Positions 9,671-19,322 of a stretch of 64,000 nucleotides of DNA are shown piece by piece. Under the pieces are notes generated by a model. It was not told the DNA's origin and did not search any database. It worked only from the letters and a program-made list of their open reading frames with translations. Positions within the stretch are counted from its first letter, which is position 1, and each line of letters starts with the position of its first letter. This DNA comes from Schlegelella aquatica (lineage in GTDB: Bacteria; Pseudomonadota; Gammaproteobacteria; Burkholderiales; Burkholderiaceae_C): the NCBI RefSeq assembly GCF_026013905.1, contig NZ_CP110257.1, positions 2,063,501 through 2,127,500 of the forward strand, written 5' to 3'. A program made the translations under genes and the position numbers.

Positions 9671-9828
9671 GCCCGGCGCTCGGCCGCCCGAAGCCGGGCC
9701 GACACCCCCCTGGGGGGTGGGGCGCACGCCCCGGGGGCAAACATACACGGCCCGGCGCTCGGCCGCCCGAAGCCGGGCCGACACCCCCGTGGGGGGTGGG
9801 GCGCACGCCCCGGGGGCAAACATACGCG
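9671..9828. repeat. Two tandem copies of a 79-bp hairpin-forming element
   Basis: Copy 1 is 9671-9749 and copy 2 is 9750-9828, and they differ at two bases only. Each copy holds two potential hairpins: GCCCGGC pairing with GCCGGGC across a 15-nt loop, and a GC-rich palindromic stretch (about bases 37-66 of the unit) containing GGGGCGCACGCCCC. A third partial stem (GCCCG-N5-CGGGC) follows. The element sits between the convergent stops of hslR and the DUF5666 gene. It may act as a two-way terminator or be a REP-like dispersed repeat; the sequence alone does not decide. Confidence 0.85.
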
Positions 9829-9855
9829 GCCCGTCCACCGGGCCGCTTCAAGCCT

Positions 9856-11028
9856 TCAGTCCCGGCAGTCGACCCATTCGGCCCGCACCGGCGTGCCCGC
9901 TTCGCGCCAGCCCTGCACCCTCACCTCCAGACCTTCGCTCAGGCCGGCTTCGCACTGGCGAAGCTGCGCGCCCGACGCATCCACAGCCGTACCACGCACC
10001 TCGAACGAGGCATCGGACGCGTAACGCTCGATGCGGCCACGCAGATGGACCCGTTCCCTCTTGCCGCCGGCCTCCGGCTTGCGCAGCTTCACTTCACGGG
10101 CCACGAAGACGCCGTCCGCACGCTGGTGCCCTTCGACCTGCGCGTAACGGCCTTCGATCAGCGCCTCGCCGGGAGGCAGGATGCGCGCGCCGCCATAGTC
10201 CACCGTCACCCCTGCCAACTCGAAGCGAGCGGAGGTGGCATCCAGCGCCCCCACGACGCCGGACAGGCGGGCGGGCCGCGCAGCGTTCGCCGACTCCCGC
10301 GCCAGCACCCGCACCGCGGAGGCTCGCAACCCGTCGAGCTGTGCCGCTCCCCAGGCAATGAGGCGGTCTCCAGGCCGCAGCACGTGGTCGGCCGGCACCA
10401 CGCTCGCCTGGCCGTAGTCGATCGTCAGCGTGCCGACCCTCGCCTGGCGGCCCGGGCCCACCTGGGTGACGGTGCCCGCCACCCTCGCCTGCGCCGGCCC
10501 GGCCAGCTTCTCGACGCGCGTCGCACGCCAGCGGTACCCGCCCCCCGAGCGCCACGGCGCGGCATGCACCTCCACCCAGTCTCCTTCGGCCAGGTCATCG
10601 AGGGAGCCCATCCCCTCCAGCACGGTCAACGGCCCTTGCACCGGATCGTCGATGGCCTCGATCGTCTGACCCATCACCTGCCGGGCCTCGCCCACCCGTT
10701 GCACCGGGCCGACGAGCGAGGCCGCCACGCTGATCGATCGCAGCACGGCCCGATCGACCTGCTGCTCGTAGGCGAGTTCGACCTGCTGGCCCAGCGCGAC
10801 GCTGCGGGTGCGGAACTGCCCCGGCGCGATCTCCTCGCGGCCCGCCACCCCGTCGTCGTCGTAGACGACCCCGTCCACCACCACGCTGCCAAAGCCCGTG
10901 ACGGTGCCCTGCGCCGAAGCAAGGGGAGCCCCCGTGCCTCCCGAGCCCACGCTGCCGCCGCACGACGTCAGCAGGAGGCCGACGACGAGAGCGGCAGCCA
11001 GGACCGCGGATGGCCAACGAACTCGCAT
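9856..11028 (-). CDS. DUF5666-domain lipoprotein
   Basis: A 390-residue exported protein of unknown function. It starts with a lipoprotein signal peptide (hydrophobic 8-20, lipobox LTSC with Cys23). It then consists of several repeated small beta-rich modules of the DUF5666 type, recognisable as recurring patterns: G-x-V/G ... F-x-V/L ... V-x-Y/D-G, then G-x-x-V-E-V-x-G and A-x-R-V/E-x. Examples are GTVTGFGSVVVDGVVY near 45 and ERVHLRGRIERYASDASFEV near 315. The ATG at 11028 lies 5 bp after the stop of the DUF6502 gene, so the two form an operon. I recall this pair as conserved in Burkholderiales; no activity is known. Probably periplasmic and attached to a membrane. Confidence 0.8.
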   Translation of the reverse strand: MRVRWPSAVLAAALVVGLLLTSCGGSVGSGGTGAPLASAQGTVTGFGSVVVDGVVYDDDGVAGREEIAPGQFRTRSVALGQQVELAYEQQVDRAVLRSISVAASLVGPVQRVGEARQVMGQTIEAIDDPVQGPLTVLEGMGSLDDLAEGDWVEVHAAPWRSGGGYRWRATRVEKLAGPAQARVAGTVTQVGPGRQARVGTLTIDYGQASVVPADHVLRPGDRLIAWGAAQLDGLRASAVRVLARESANAARPARLSGVVGALDATSARFELAGVTVDYGGARILPPGEALIEGRYAQVEGHQRADGVFVAREVKLRKPEAGGKRERVHLRGRIERYASDASFEVRGTAVDASGAQLRQCEAGLSEGLEVRVQGWREAGTPVRAEWVDCRD

Positions 11029-11033
11029 GGAAC

Positions 11034-11939
11034 TCACGCCTGGTCGGCAGCCCGCGCCGACGGGCCGTCCTCGCGCCGCTCGGGCTCGCTGTAGTAGTAC
11101 ACGCCGAAGCGCATCCGGTGCGGCCGGGGCTCGTCGCGGTCCGCCGCACACCGAGCGGACGCCTGGGTCACCATCTTCTGGAACACCTCTGCCCACAGTT
11201 CCCGCGCCAGCCTCGAGAGCTCCAGGGCCGAGCGCTCGCTCAGCCCGTCGGCAAAGACGGCTTGTTCCAGGAAGCGGGGATGATTGGTCGTCAGGTTGTG
11301 CACGGCGGCCGCCAGGTGATCGGCGCCATTGGCCGACAGCAGTGCAGCCAGCTCGGCGTGGTCTTCTGCCGGGACGAACGCCTCGGTCAGCAGCTCCACT
11401 TCGTCGCCGTCCAGCCTGACGAGCCTCAGCCGCACCAGTTCCTCCAGCACGGTGCGCGGATGCACGTCCGTGGACAGCTCCCGCGACAAAGCCTCGAACG
11501 AATCCTGGGCGCCGAGCCGGGGCAGCTTGCGTGGCCTGCCCTGCTCGTCGCGATACCGGGGGTCGGTCACCCAGCGGGTGAACACCTGCGAGACGAGCGA
11601 CACCGACTTCGGCTTGAAGTCCCGGCCCTTGTGCTGGGAGAGCTGCCGGATGTCCTTGCGGTGCACACCGGACAGCACGCTCAGCGCCGAATCCGTGGCC
11701 TTGCGCCCGGAGGACTGGATCTCCTCCCGCGCGACCTGGACGAAGACGGACTTGAGCGCCGAGGCGAAGGCGCCGTACTGCACGCCGCTGCGGATCAGCC
11801 ACCGTGCGATCGGCGCCATGACGATCAGACTGGCCCGCAAGGCCACATCGGCGTGCTCGTCGCTGGGCGCGACGGCCATCGGAGAACGCAGCGGCTGGGG
11901 TTCGGCTTTGTCGGTGCCGGTGCCGGAGGGTGTGTGCAT
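11034..11939 (-). CDS. DUF6502 family protein
   Basis: A 301-residue soluble, charged protein without signal peptide or membrane helix. The N-terminal third (LIRSGVQYGAFASALKSVFVQVA, about residues 50-75, then SGVHRKDIRQL) looks like a helical winged-helix-type fold, and HPRTVLEELVRLRLV near 165 looks like another. This matches my memory of DUF6502, for which no function is established. A DNA-binding role is only a guess from the helical pattern. Start: the frame extends 65 codons upstream, but the ATG at 11939 begins the conserved part. First gene of a two-gene unit with the DUF5666 lipoprotein. Confidence 0.7.
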   Translation of the reverse strand: MHTPSGTGTDKAEPQPLRSPMAVAPSDEHADVALRASLIVMAPIARWLIRSGVQYGAFASALKSVFVQVAREEIQSSGRKATDSALSVLSGVHRKDIRQLSQHKGRDFKPKSVSLVSQVFTRWVTDPRYRDEQGRPRKLPRLGAQDSFEALSRELSTDVHPRTVLEELVRLRLVRLDGDEVELLTEAFVPAEDHAELAALLSANGADHLAAAVHNLTTNHPRFLEQAVFADGLSERSALELSRLARELWAEVFQKMVTQASARCAADRDEPRPHRMRFGVYYYSEPERREDGPSARAADQA

Positions 11940-11960
11940 CGACCGTGAGCGCAAACGCGG

Positions 11961-11978
11961 GACAATCGCGGGATTGTC
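11961..11978. promoter_or_regulatory. Inverted repeat upstream of the DUF6502 gene
   Basis: GACAATC-N4-GATTGTC, a perfect 7-bp inverted repeat 21 bp before the DUF6502 start. The position would suit an operator; no regulator family can be assigned. The rest of the 326-bp DUF6502-grpE spacer holds no gene I can support, only this repeat and the heat-shock promoter near its right end. Confidence 0.35.
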
Positions 11979-12213
11979 GTGAACGGGCGGCGAGCCGCCG
12001 ACTCGCGGGCGCCGGACGGGGCCCTGGAGTGGCCGAACGGCGAAGTTTTCCCACGTAGACGGGATGGTAGCCACACGCCTGGTGCGAACGCGAGTGTTGT
12101 TACTCTTGGAATGAACGATGCGGCGGCGCAGCAACCGGCGCGCCTGCCGGGGCTGTAAATCCTTGCTGCACGCCGCCGGCCAGGCCGTTCGGGGGGGCCC
12201 GGTGCCCGCCGCT

Positions 12214-12241
12214 CTTGAATCATCCCATCACGCCCCCATAT
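12214..12241 (+). promoter_or_regulatory. Sigma-32 heat-shock promoter of grpE-dnaK-dnaJ
   Basis: CTTGAA at 12214-12219, a 14-nt spacer, then CCCCATAT at 12234-12241. This matches the sigma-32 (RpoH) consensus CTTGAAA-N11-16-CCCCATNT at nearly every position, and ends 24 bp before the grpE ATG. Confidence 0.85.
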
Positions 12242-12265
12242 CCACGGCTTCATCGGGAACCCGCC

Positions 12266-12832
12266 ATGACAGAACCACAGCAATCGAACCTCGAGACACC
12301 GAACCCGGCGAACGCCGAGACCGAAAGCCAACCGAACGGCGCCGCCGCGCAGAACGAGACCGCAACGCCCCGCCAGACGCTCGAGCAGCAACTGGCAGAG
12401 CTGCAGGCCAAGCATGCCGAGATGGCCGACGCCTACCTCCGTGCCAAGGCGGAGGCGGAAAACACCCGGCGCCGGGCAGAAGAGGAAATGGCCAAGGCCC
12501 GCAAGTTCGCCATCGAGTCCTTCGCCGAGAGCCTGCTGCCCGTCAAAGACAGCCTCGAGGCCGCCCTTGCGGTGGAGAACGCCAGCCTCGAGCAGCTGCG
12601 CGAAGGCGTGCACGCCACCCTGCGGCAACTCAGCCAAGCGCTGGAGCGCAACAAGGTCCAGGAGATCAACCCCGGCGCGGGCAGCCGTTTCGACCCCCAC
12701 CAGCACCAGGCCATCAGCATGGTGCCGTCGGACCAAGAGCCCAACACCATCGTCGCCGTGCTGCAAAAGGGCTACGTCATCGCCGAGCGCGTCCTGCGGC
12801 CCGCGCTGGTCACCGTCGCAGGCCCGAAGTGA
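12266..12832 (+). CDS. grpE: Nucleotide exchange factor GrpE
   Basis: Exchange factor that opens the DnaK nucleotide-binding domain to release ADP. The 188-residue protein has a disordered acidic N-terminus (about 1-40), a long coiled coil (about 45-105, with [21 protein letters not shown]), and a C-terminal beta domain with the family signature segment [14 protein letters not shown] and [18 protein letters not shown]. The ATG at 12266 was chosen over one 17 codons upstream because the latter lies at the promoter. First gene of the heat-shock operon, 174 bp before dnaK. Confidence 0.96.
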   Translation: MTEPQQSNLETPNPANAETESQPNGAAAQNETATPRQTLEQQLAELQAKHAEMADAYLRAKAEAENTRRRAEEEMAKARKFAIESFAESLLPVKDSLEAALAVENASLEQLREGVHATLRQLSQALERNKVQEINPGAGSRFDPHQHQAISMVPSDQEPNTIVAVLQKGYVIAERVLRPALVTVAGPK

Positions 12833-12936
12833 GCCGGCGCCCTGCCGCCTCGGCCTCGGCCCCGCCCAGCGGCAGGCCCGCCCGGCGGCATGCACCCCGC
12901 ATGGCCCGGCCAAAGCGCATTTCCGGCGCAGCGGCG

Positions 12937-12964
12937 CTTGAAAAGCCGCTGCGAAACCACAACT
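12937..12964 (+). promoter_or_regulatory. Candidate second sigma-32 promoter before dnaK
   Basis: CTTGAAA at 12937-12943 is a perfect -35 element. After 13 nt comes CCACAACT, which keeps about five of the seven informative -10 bases. It lies 43 bp before the dnaK ATG. Much weaker than the grpE promoter and could be chance. Confidence 0.35.
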
Positions 12965-13006
12965 GAAGCGACAACCGAATCCCGGAATACCAAGGAGAAC
13001 CGCATC

Positions 13007-14953
<1,947 letters not shown>

Positions 14954-14982
14954 CCCGGGCGGCGGGCCGACCCGCGTGCACA

Positions 14983-15020
14983 CCCCCGTGGGCCGTCCCG
15001 CTCACGGGGGCTTTGCGTTT
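14983..15020 (+). terminator. Hairpin between dnaK and dnaJ
   Basis: CCCCCGTG (14983-14990) pairs perfectly with CACGGGGG (15003-15010) across a 12-nt loop, followed by CTTTGCGTTT. It could be a partial terminator or an mRNA-stabilising hairpin that sets DnaJ below DnaK; dnaJ starts 20 bp further on. Confidence 0.55.
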
Positions 15021-15040
15021 GACCGCCCCACTACGACACC

Positions 15041-16176
<1,136 letters not shown>

Positions 16177-16180
<4 letters not shown>

Positions 16181-16893
16181 ACGCGGGTGGGCCGCACCCG
16201 GCCCGGCCCACCCTCGCCTTCTGGCGCTTCGACCTCGCCGTCGCGGCCTTCGGGCTCGTCACCCTCGTCCTGTGGGATGCCGCGGCCCGCGATCTCGCGG
16301 TGATGCGCTGGATCGGGGGCCCCGGCGGCTTTCCGTGGCGCGACCATCCGCTCACCTCCACCCTCCTGCACGAAGGCGGACGGTGGTTGAGCGGCCTGGC
16401 GCTCTCGGGGTTTGCGCTTCTGGCCTGGCGGCCCATGGGATGGTGGAGCCGCGTGCCGGCCGCGACCAGACGCTGGCAGCTCGCAGCCGTCGTGCTGTGC
16501 CTCCTGGCCATTCCACTGCTGAAGAAGGCGAGCCTGACCAGTTGCCCCTGGGACTTGGCCGAGTTCGGCGGCCGGGCGGCGTACCTCAGCCACTGGGCAC
16601 TGGGACAAACCGATGGAGGCCCGGGGCACTGCTTTCCTTCGGGGCACGCCTCGGGGGCCTTCGCGTTCCTGGCGGGCTACTTCGCCCTGCGCGAGGCGGA
16701 CGGGCGCCGAGCGCGGGCCTGGCTCGCGGGAGTGGTCTCCTCGGGGCTGCTGTTCGGTGCGGCGCAGACGCTGCGCGGCGCCCACTACCCCAGCCACACG
16801 CTCTATACGGCCTGGATCTGCTGGAGCCTGTGCGCCTCCACCTTCCATCTGGCCCACCATCTCATCCGCCGCGCTGACGCCTCCCGGCTCTGA
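16177..16893 (+). CDS. PAP2-family membrane phosphatase
   Basis: Membrane phosphatase of the PAP2/PgpB superfamily, 238 residues with about five to six membrane helices. The three catalytic boxes are visible: [12 protein letters not shown] near 112, [11 protein letters not shown] near 150 and [12 protein letters not shown] near 200. The first is degenerate (KKxSLTSCPW instead of KxxxxxxRP), and the last box ends in Thr where Asp is usual, which marks a PAP2 subgroup I recall from Burkholderiales. The substrate could be undecaprenyl, phosphatidylglycerol or lipid A phosphate; not decidable here. The GTG start overlaps the dnaJ stop (GTGA), so translation is coupled to the heat-shock operon. 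Confidence 0.8.
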
Positions 16894-16926
16894 ACGCGAG
16901 CGCGGGAACGCTGCGCCCCCGAAAGC

Positions 16927-17070
16927 CTCGCTCCCCCTCGCTCCCCCTCGCCCCCCTCGCCCCCCTCGCCCCCCTCGTCCCCCTCGTCCCCCTCGTCCCC
17001 CTCGTCCCCCTCGTCCCCCTCGTCCCCCTCGTCCCCCTCGTCCCCCTCGTCCCCCTCGTCCCCCTCGTCC
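16927..17070. repeat. Minisatellite of 9-10 bp units (CTCGTCCCC)
   Basis: CTCG recurs 16 times from 16927 to 17064. The first two units are 10 bp (CTCGCTCCCC), then three are CTCGCCCCC, then eleven are CTCGTCCCC, all in register at 9 bp. The period is a multiple of three, so both strands stay open (Pro-Pro-Arg on plus, Asp-Glu-Gly on minus), but there is no gene here. It lies between the PAP2 stop and the convergent radical SAM stop. Copy number probably varies by slippage. Confidence 0.95.
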
Positions 17071-17106
17071 ACGGGCGCTTCCCCTGCCGCGTCTCCCGCT
17101 CGTGGC

Positions 17107-18210
17107 TCAGAAGAGCTCCTGCTGCCTTCCCCGACGGGGAGGCACGAAGGCCGAGGTGTCCAGGGCCGGCGCCGCGCCCTCGATGCCGCAGCGCTTCGCG
17201 GCCTGGCGCACGCGCTGTCGCACCAGTTGCGCCCACAAGCCGTCGCCCTTCATGCGCTTGCCGAACTCCGCGCGATAGTCACGCCCCCCGTGCATCTCGC
17301 GCACATGAGCCATCACCCGTGCGGCGCGCTCGGGGAAGTGACGCGCCAGCCAGTCCTGAAACAGCGGGTCCACCTCCCAAGGCAGTCGCAGCACCGTGTA
17401 GTGGATCGAGGCGGCGCCGGCGTCGGCCGCCGCCTCGATGATGCGCTCGATCTCCGGCTCGTTGATGAACGGGATGATGGGTGCGACGTTCACGCCCACC
17501 GGCACACCGGCCTCCCGCAGCCGCCGCACCGTTTGCAGCCGCCGATGGGGCGCTGCCGCACGCGGTTCGAGCTTGCGGGCGAGCGCGGGGTCGAGCGTCG
17601 TGATGCTCACCGACACCCAGGCCTGCTGCCGCGCGGCCGCCGAGGCCAGCAGATCGAGGTCCCGCTCGATCCCCGAGGACTTGGTCACGATGGTGTAGGG
17701 GTGCCGGCAACGCTCGAGCACCTCGAGCACCTGGCGGGTGATCCCCAGCCGCCGCTCCACCGGCTGGTAGGCGTCGGTTGCGGAGCCGATGTTGACCGGC
17801 GAGGGCCGGTACGAGGGCTTCGCCAGCTCCTCCTCCAGCCGCTCGGCCGCATTGACCTTGGCGACGATCCGCGTCTCGAAGTCCAGGCCCGGAGAAAGGT
17901 TGAGGTAGCTGTGCGTCGGCCGCGCGTAGCAGTAGATGCAACCGTGCTCGCAGCCGCGGTACGGGTTGATCGACAGCTCGAAGGGGACGTCGGGGGAGTC
18001 GTTGCGCGCGAGGAGGGACTTGGCCCGCTCCTCGATCACCTGCGTGGCCGCCGGCAGGGTTTCGAGCGCCGCCTGCTGGTCCAGCGTGCCCCACCCGTCA
18101 TCGAAAGGCTCCCGGCTCTCGCGCTCGAAGCGGTGAGCGATGCGCACCGGCGTGCCGCGGCCCTTGAGGCCGGGCGGCGACGGCAGACAGGGCGGCAAGC
18201 GAGCAGTCAC
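17107..18210 (-). CDS. Radical SAM protein, PA0069 family
   Basis: A 367-residue radical SAM enzyme. The CX3CX2C cluster site is Cys87, Cys91, Cys94 in GCEHGCIYCYARPTH. The N-terminus carries the PA0069-family element LKGRG followed by HRFE, and the segment NIGSATDAYQPVER and TKSSGIERDLDLL are typical of this spore-photoproduct-lyase-like group. The reaction is unknown. The start at 18210 keeps the KGRG element. A consensus LexA box ends just upstream (18223-18238), so the gene is probably SOS-induced and may act in DNA or nucleotide damage repair. From memory, PA0069 of Pseudomonas aeruginosa has also been listed among LexA targets; to be checked. It is separate from the NMO gene upstream by 117 bp. 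Confidence 0.85.
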   Translation of the reverse strand: MTARLPPCLPSPPGLKGRGTPVRIAHRFERESREPFDDGWGTLDQQAALETLPAATQVIEERAKSLLARNDSPDVPFELSINPYRGCEHGCIYCYARPTHSYLNLSPGLDFETRIVAKVNAAERLEEELAKPSYRPSPVNIGSATDAYQPVERRLGITRQVLEVLERCRHPYTIVTKSSGIERDLDLLASAAARQQAWVSVSITTLDPALARKLEPRAAAPHRRLQTVRRLREAGVPVGVNVAPIIPFINEPEIERIIEAAADAGAASIHYTVLRLPWEVDPLFQDWLARHFPERAARVMAHVREMHGGRDYRAEFGKRMKGDGLWAQLVRQRVRQAAKRCGIEGAAPALDTSAFVPPRRGRQQELF

Positions 18211-18222
18211 GGGCCATCAGTG

Positions 18223-18238
18223 CTGTATACCCATACAG
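18223..18238. promoter_or_regulatory. LexA (SOS) box
   Basis: CTGTATACCCATACAG fits CTGT-N8-ACAG exactly and is flanked by TG and TATA, close to the gamma/beta-proteobacterial LexA consensus. It ends 13 bp before the radical SAM start codon, the right place to block its promoter. Confidence 0.8.
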
Positions 18239-18327
18239 TATACGCACTCGGCGGGCGCCGCGAAAGCCGCAGCGCCGCCTCCCGGCCGGCGTCCGCCTGC
18301 CCCGGTCGCGTCAGCGCGCGACGCCGG

Positions 18328-19287
18328 TCAGGGCGCGCACAACTCCTGCCGGGCCGCCTCGTACTCGCTGCGCAGCCGCTCGATCAGCACCCGGGCGGGC
18401 ACGACTTCCTTGACCGCAGCGATGCCCTGGCCGCAGCCCCAGATGTCCTTCCAGGCCTTCTTGGCCCCTTCGCCACCGCCGAAGTCCATCTTGCTCGGAT
18501 CGCTTTGCGGGAGGTTGTCCGGGTCCAGGCCGGCGTTGACGATGGAGCCCCGCAGGTAGTTGCCGTGCACGCCGGTGAAGAGGTTCGAGTACACGATGTC
18601 CTGGCTCGTACTCTCGACGATCATCTGCTTGTACCCCTCCACTGCCCGCGCCTCCTCGGTCGCGATGAAGGCCGAGCCGATGTAGGCGAAGTCGGCTCCC
18701 ATCGCGCGCGCTGCCAGGATCGCGCGGCCGGTGGCGATGGCGCCGGACAAGGCCAGCGGACCGTCGAACCACTCGCGGATCTCCTGCACCAGCGCAAAGG
18801 GGCTGGTCGTGCCGGCGTGGCCGCCCGCGCCGGCCGCCACGGCGATGAGGCCGTCGGCGCCCTTCTCGATCGCCTTGCGTGCGAACGTGTTGTTGATCAC
18901 GTCGTGCAGCACGACCCCACCGTAGGAGTGGACGGCCTGATTCACCTCCGGGCGCGCACCCAACGACGTGATGATGACAGGCACCTTGTACTTGACGCAC
19001 AGCTCCAGGTCGTGCTCCAGCCGGTCGTTGGACTTGTGCACGATCTGGTTGATCGCGAACGGCGCGGCCGGCCGCTCGGGGTGCGCGCGGTTGTACGCCG
19101 CGAGCGTTTCGGTGATCTCGGCCAGCCACTCGTCGAGTTGCGAGGCCGGGCGGGCATTGAGCGCCGGCATCGATCCGACGATGCCGGCTTTGCACTGCTC
19201 GATCACCAGCTTGGGGTTGCTGATGATGAACAGTGGCGAGCCGATCACCGGCATCGACAGTTGCTTGAGGATCGCGGGTACGGACAC
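18328..19287 (-). CDS. Nitronate monooxygenase-like FMN flavoprotein
   Basis: TIM-barrel FMN protein of the NMO/2-nitropropane dioxygenase family, 319 residues. Visible signatures are SPLFIISNPKLV at 17-28, the glycine-rich FMN-phosphate segment AVAAGAGGHAGTTSPFALV (about 149-167), and ALSGAIATGRAILAARAMGADFAYIGSAF (about 178-206). The GTG start at 19287 has an AGGAG ribosome-binding site 8 nt upstream. Members oxidise nitronates or act as enoyl-reductase-like enzymes. The position directly after an acyl-CoA dehydrogenase and etfBA suggests a role in fatty-acid or CoA-ester metabolism rather than nitroalkane removal, but that is inference. Confidence 0.8.
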   Translation of the reverse strand: MSVPAILKQLSMPVIGSPLFIISNPKLVIEQCKAGIVGSMPALNARPASQLDEWLAEITETLAAYNRAHPERPAAPFAINQIVHKSNDRLEHDLELCVKYKVPVIITSLGARPEVNQAVHSYGGVVLHDVINNTFARKAIEKGADGLIAVAAGAGGHAGTTSPFALVQEIREWFDGPLALSGAIATGRAILAARAMGADFAYIGSAFIATEEARAVEGYKQMIVESTSQDIVYSNLFTGVHGNYLRGSIVNAGLDPDNLPQSDPSKMDFGGGEGAKKAWKDIWGCGQGIAAVKEVVPARVLIERLRSEYEAARQELCAP

Positions 19288-19322
19288 GTGCTTGTCTCCT
19301 TCGTTGATGTGCGGTGCTCGCC

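Noticed and set aside
16803..17072. Asp-Glu-Gly repeat protein on the minus strand
   Set aside because: It is the 9-bp minisatellite read in frame plus antisense of the PAP2 gene; no start context or homology.
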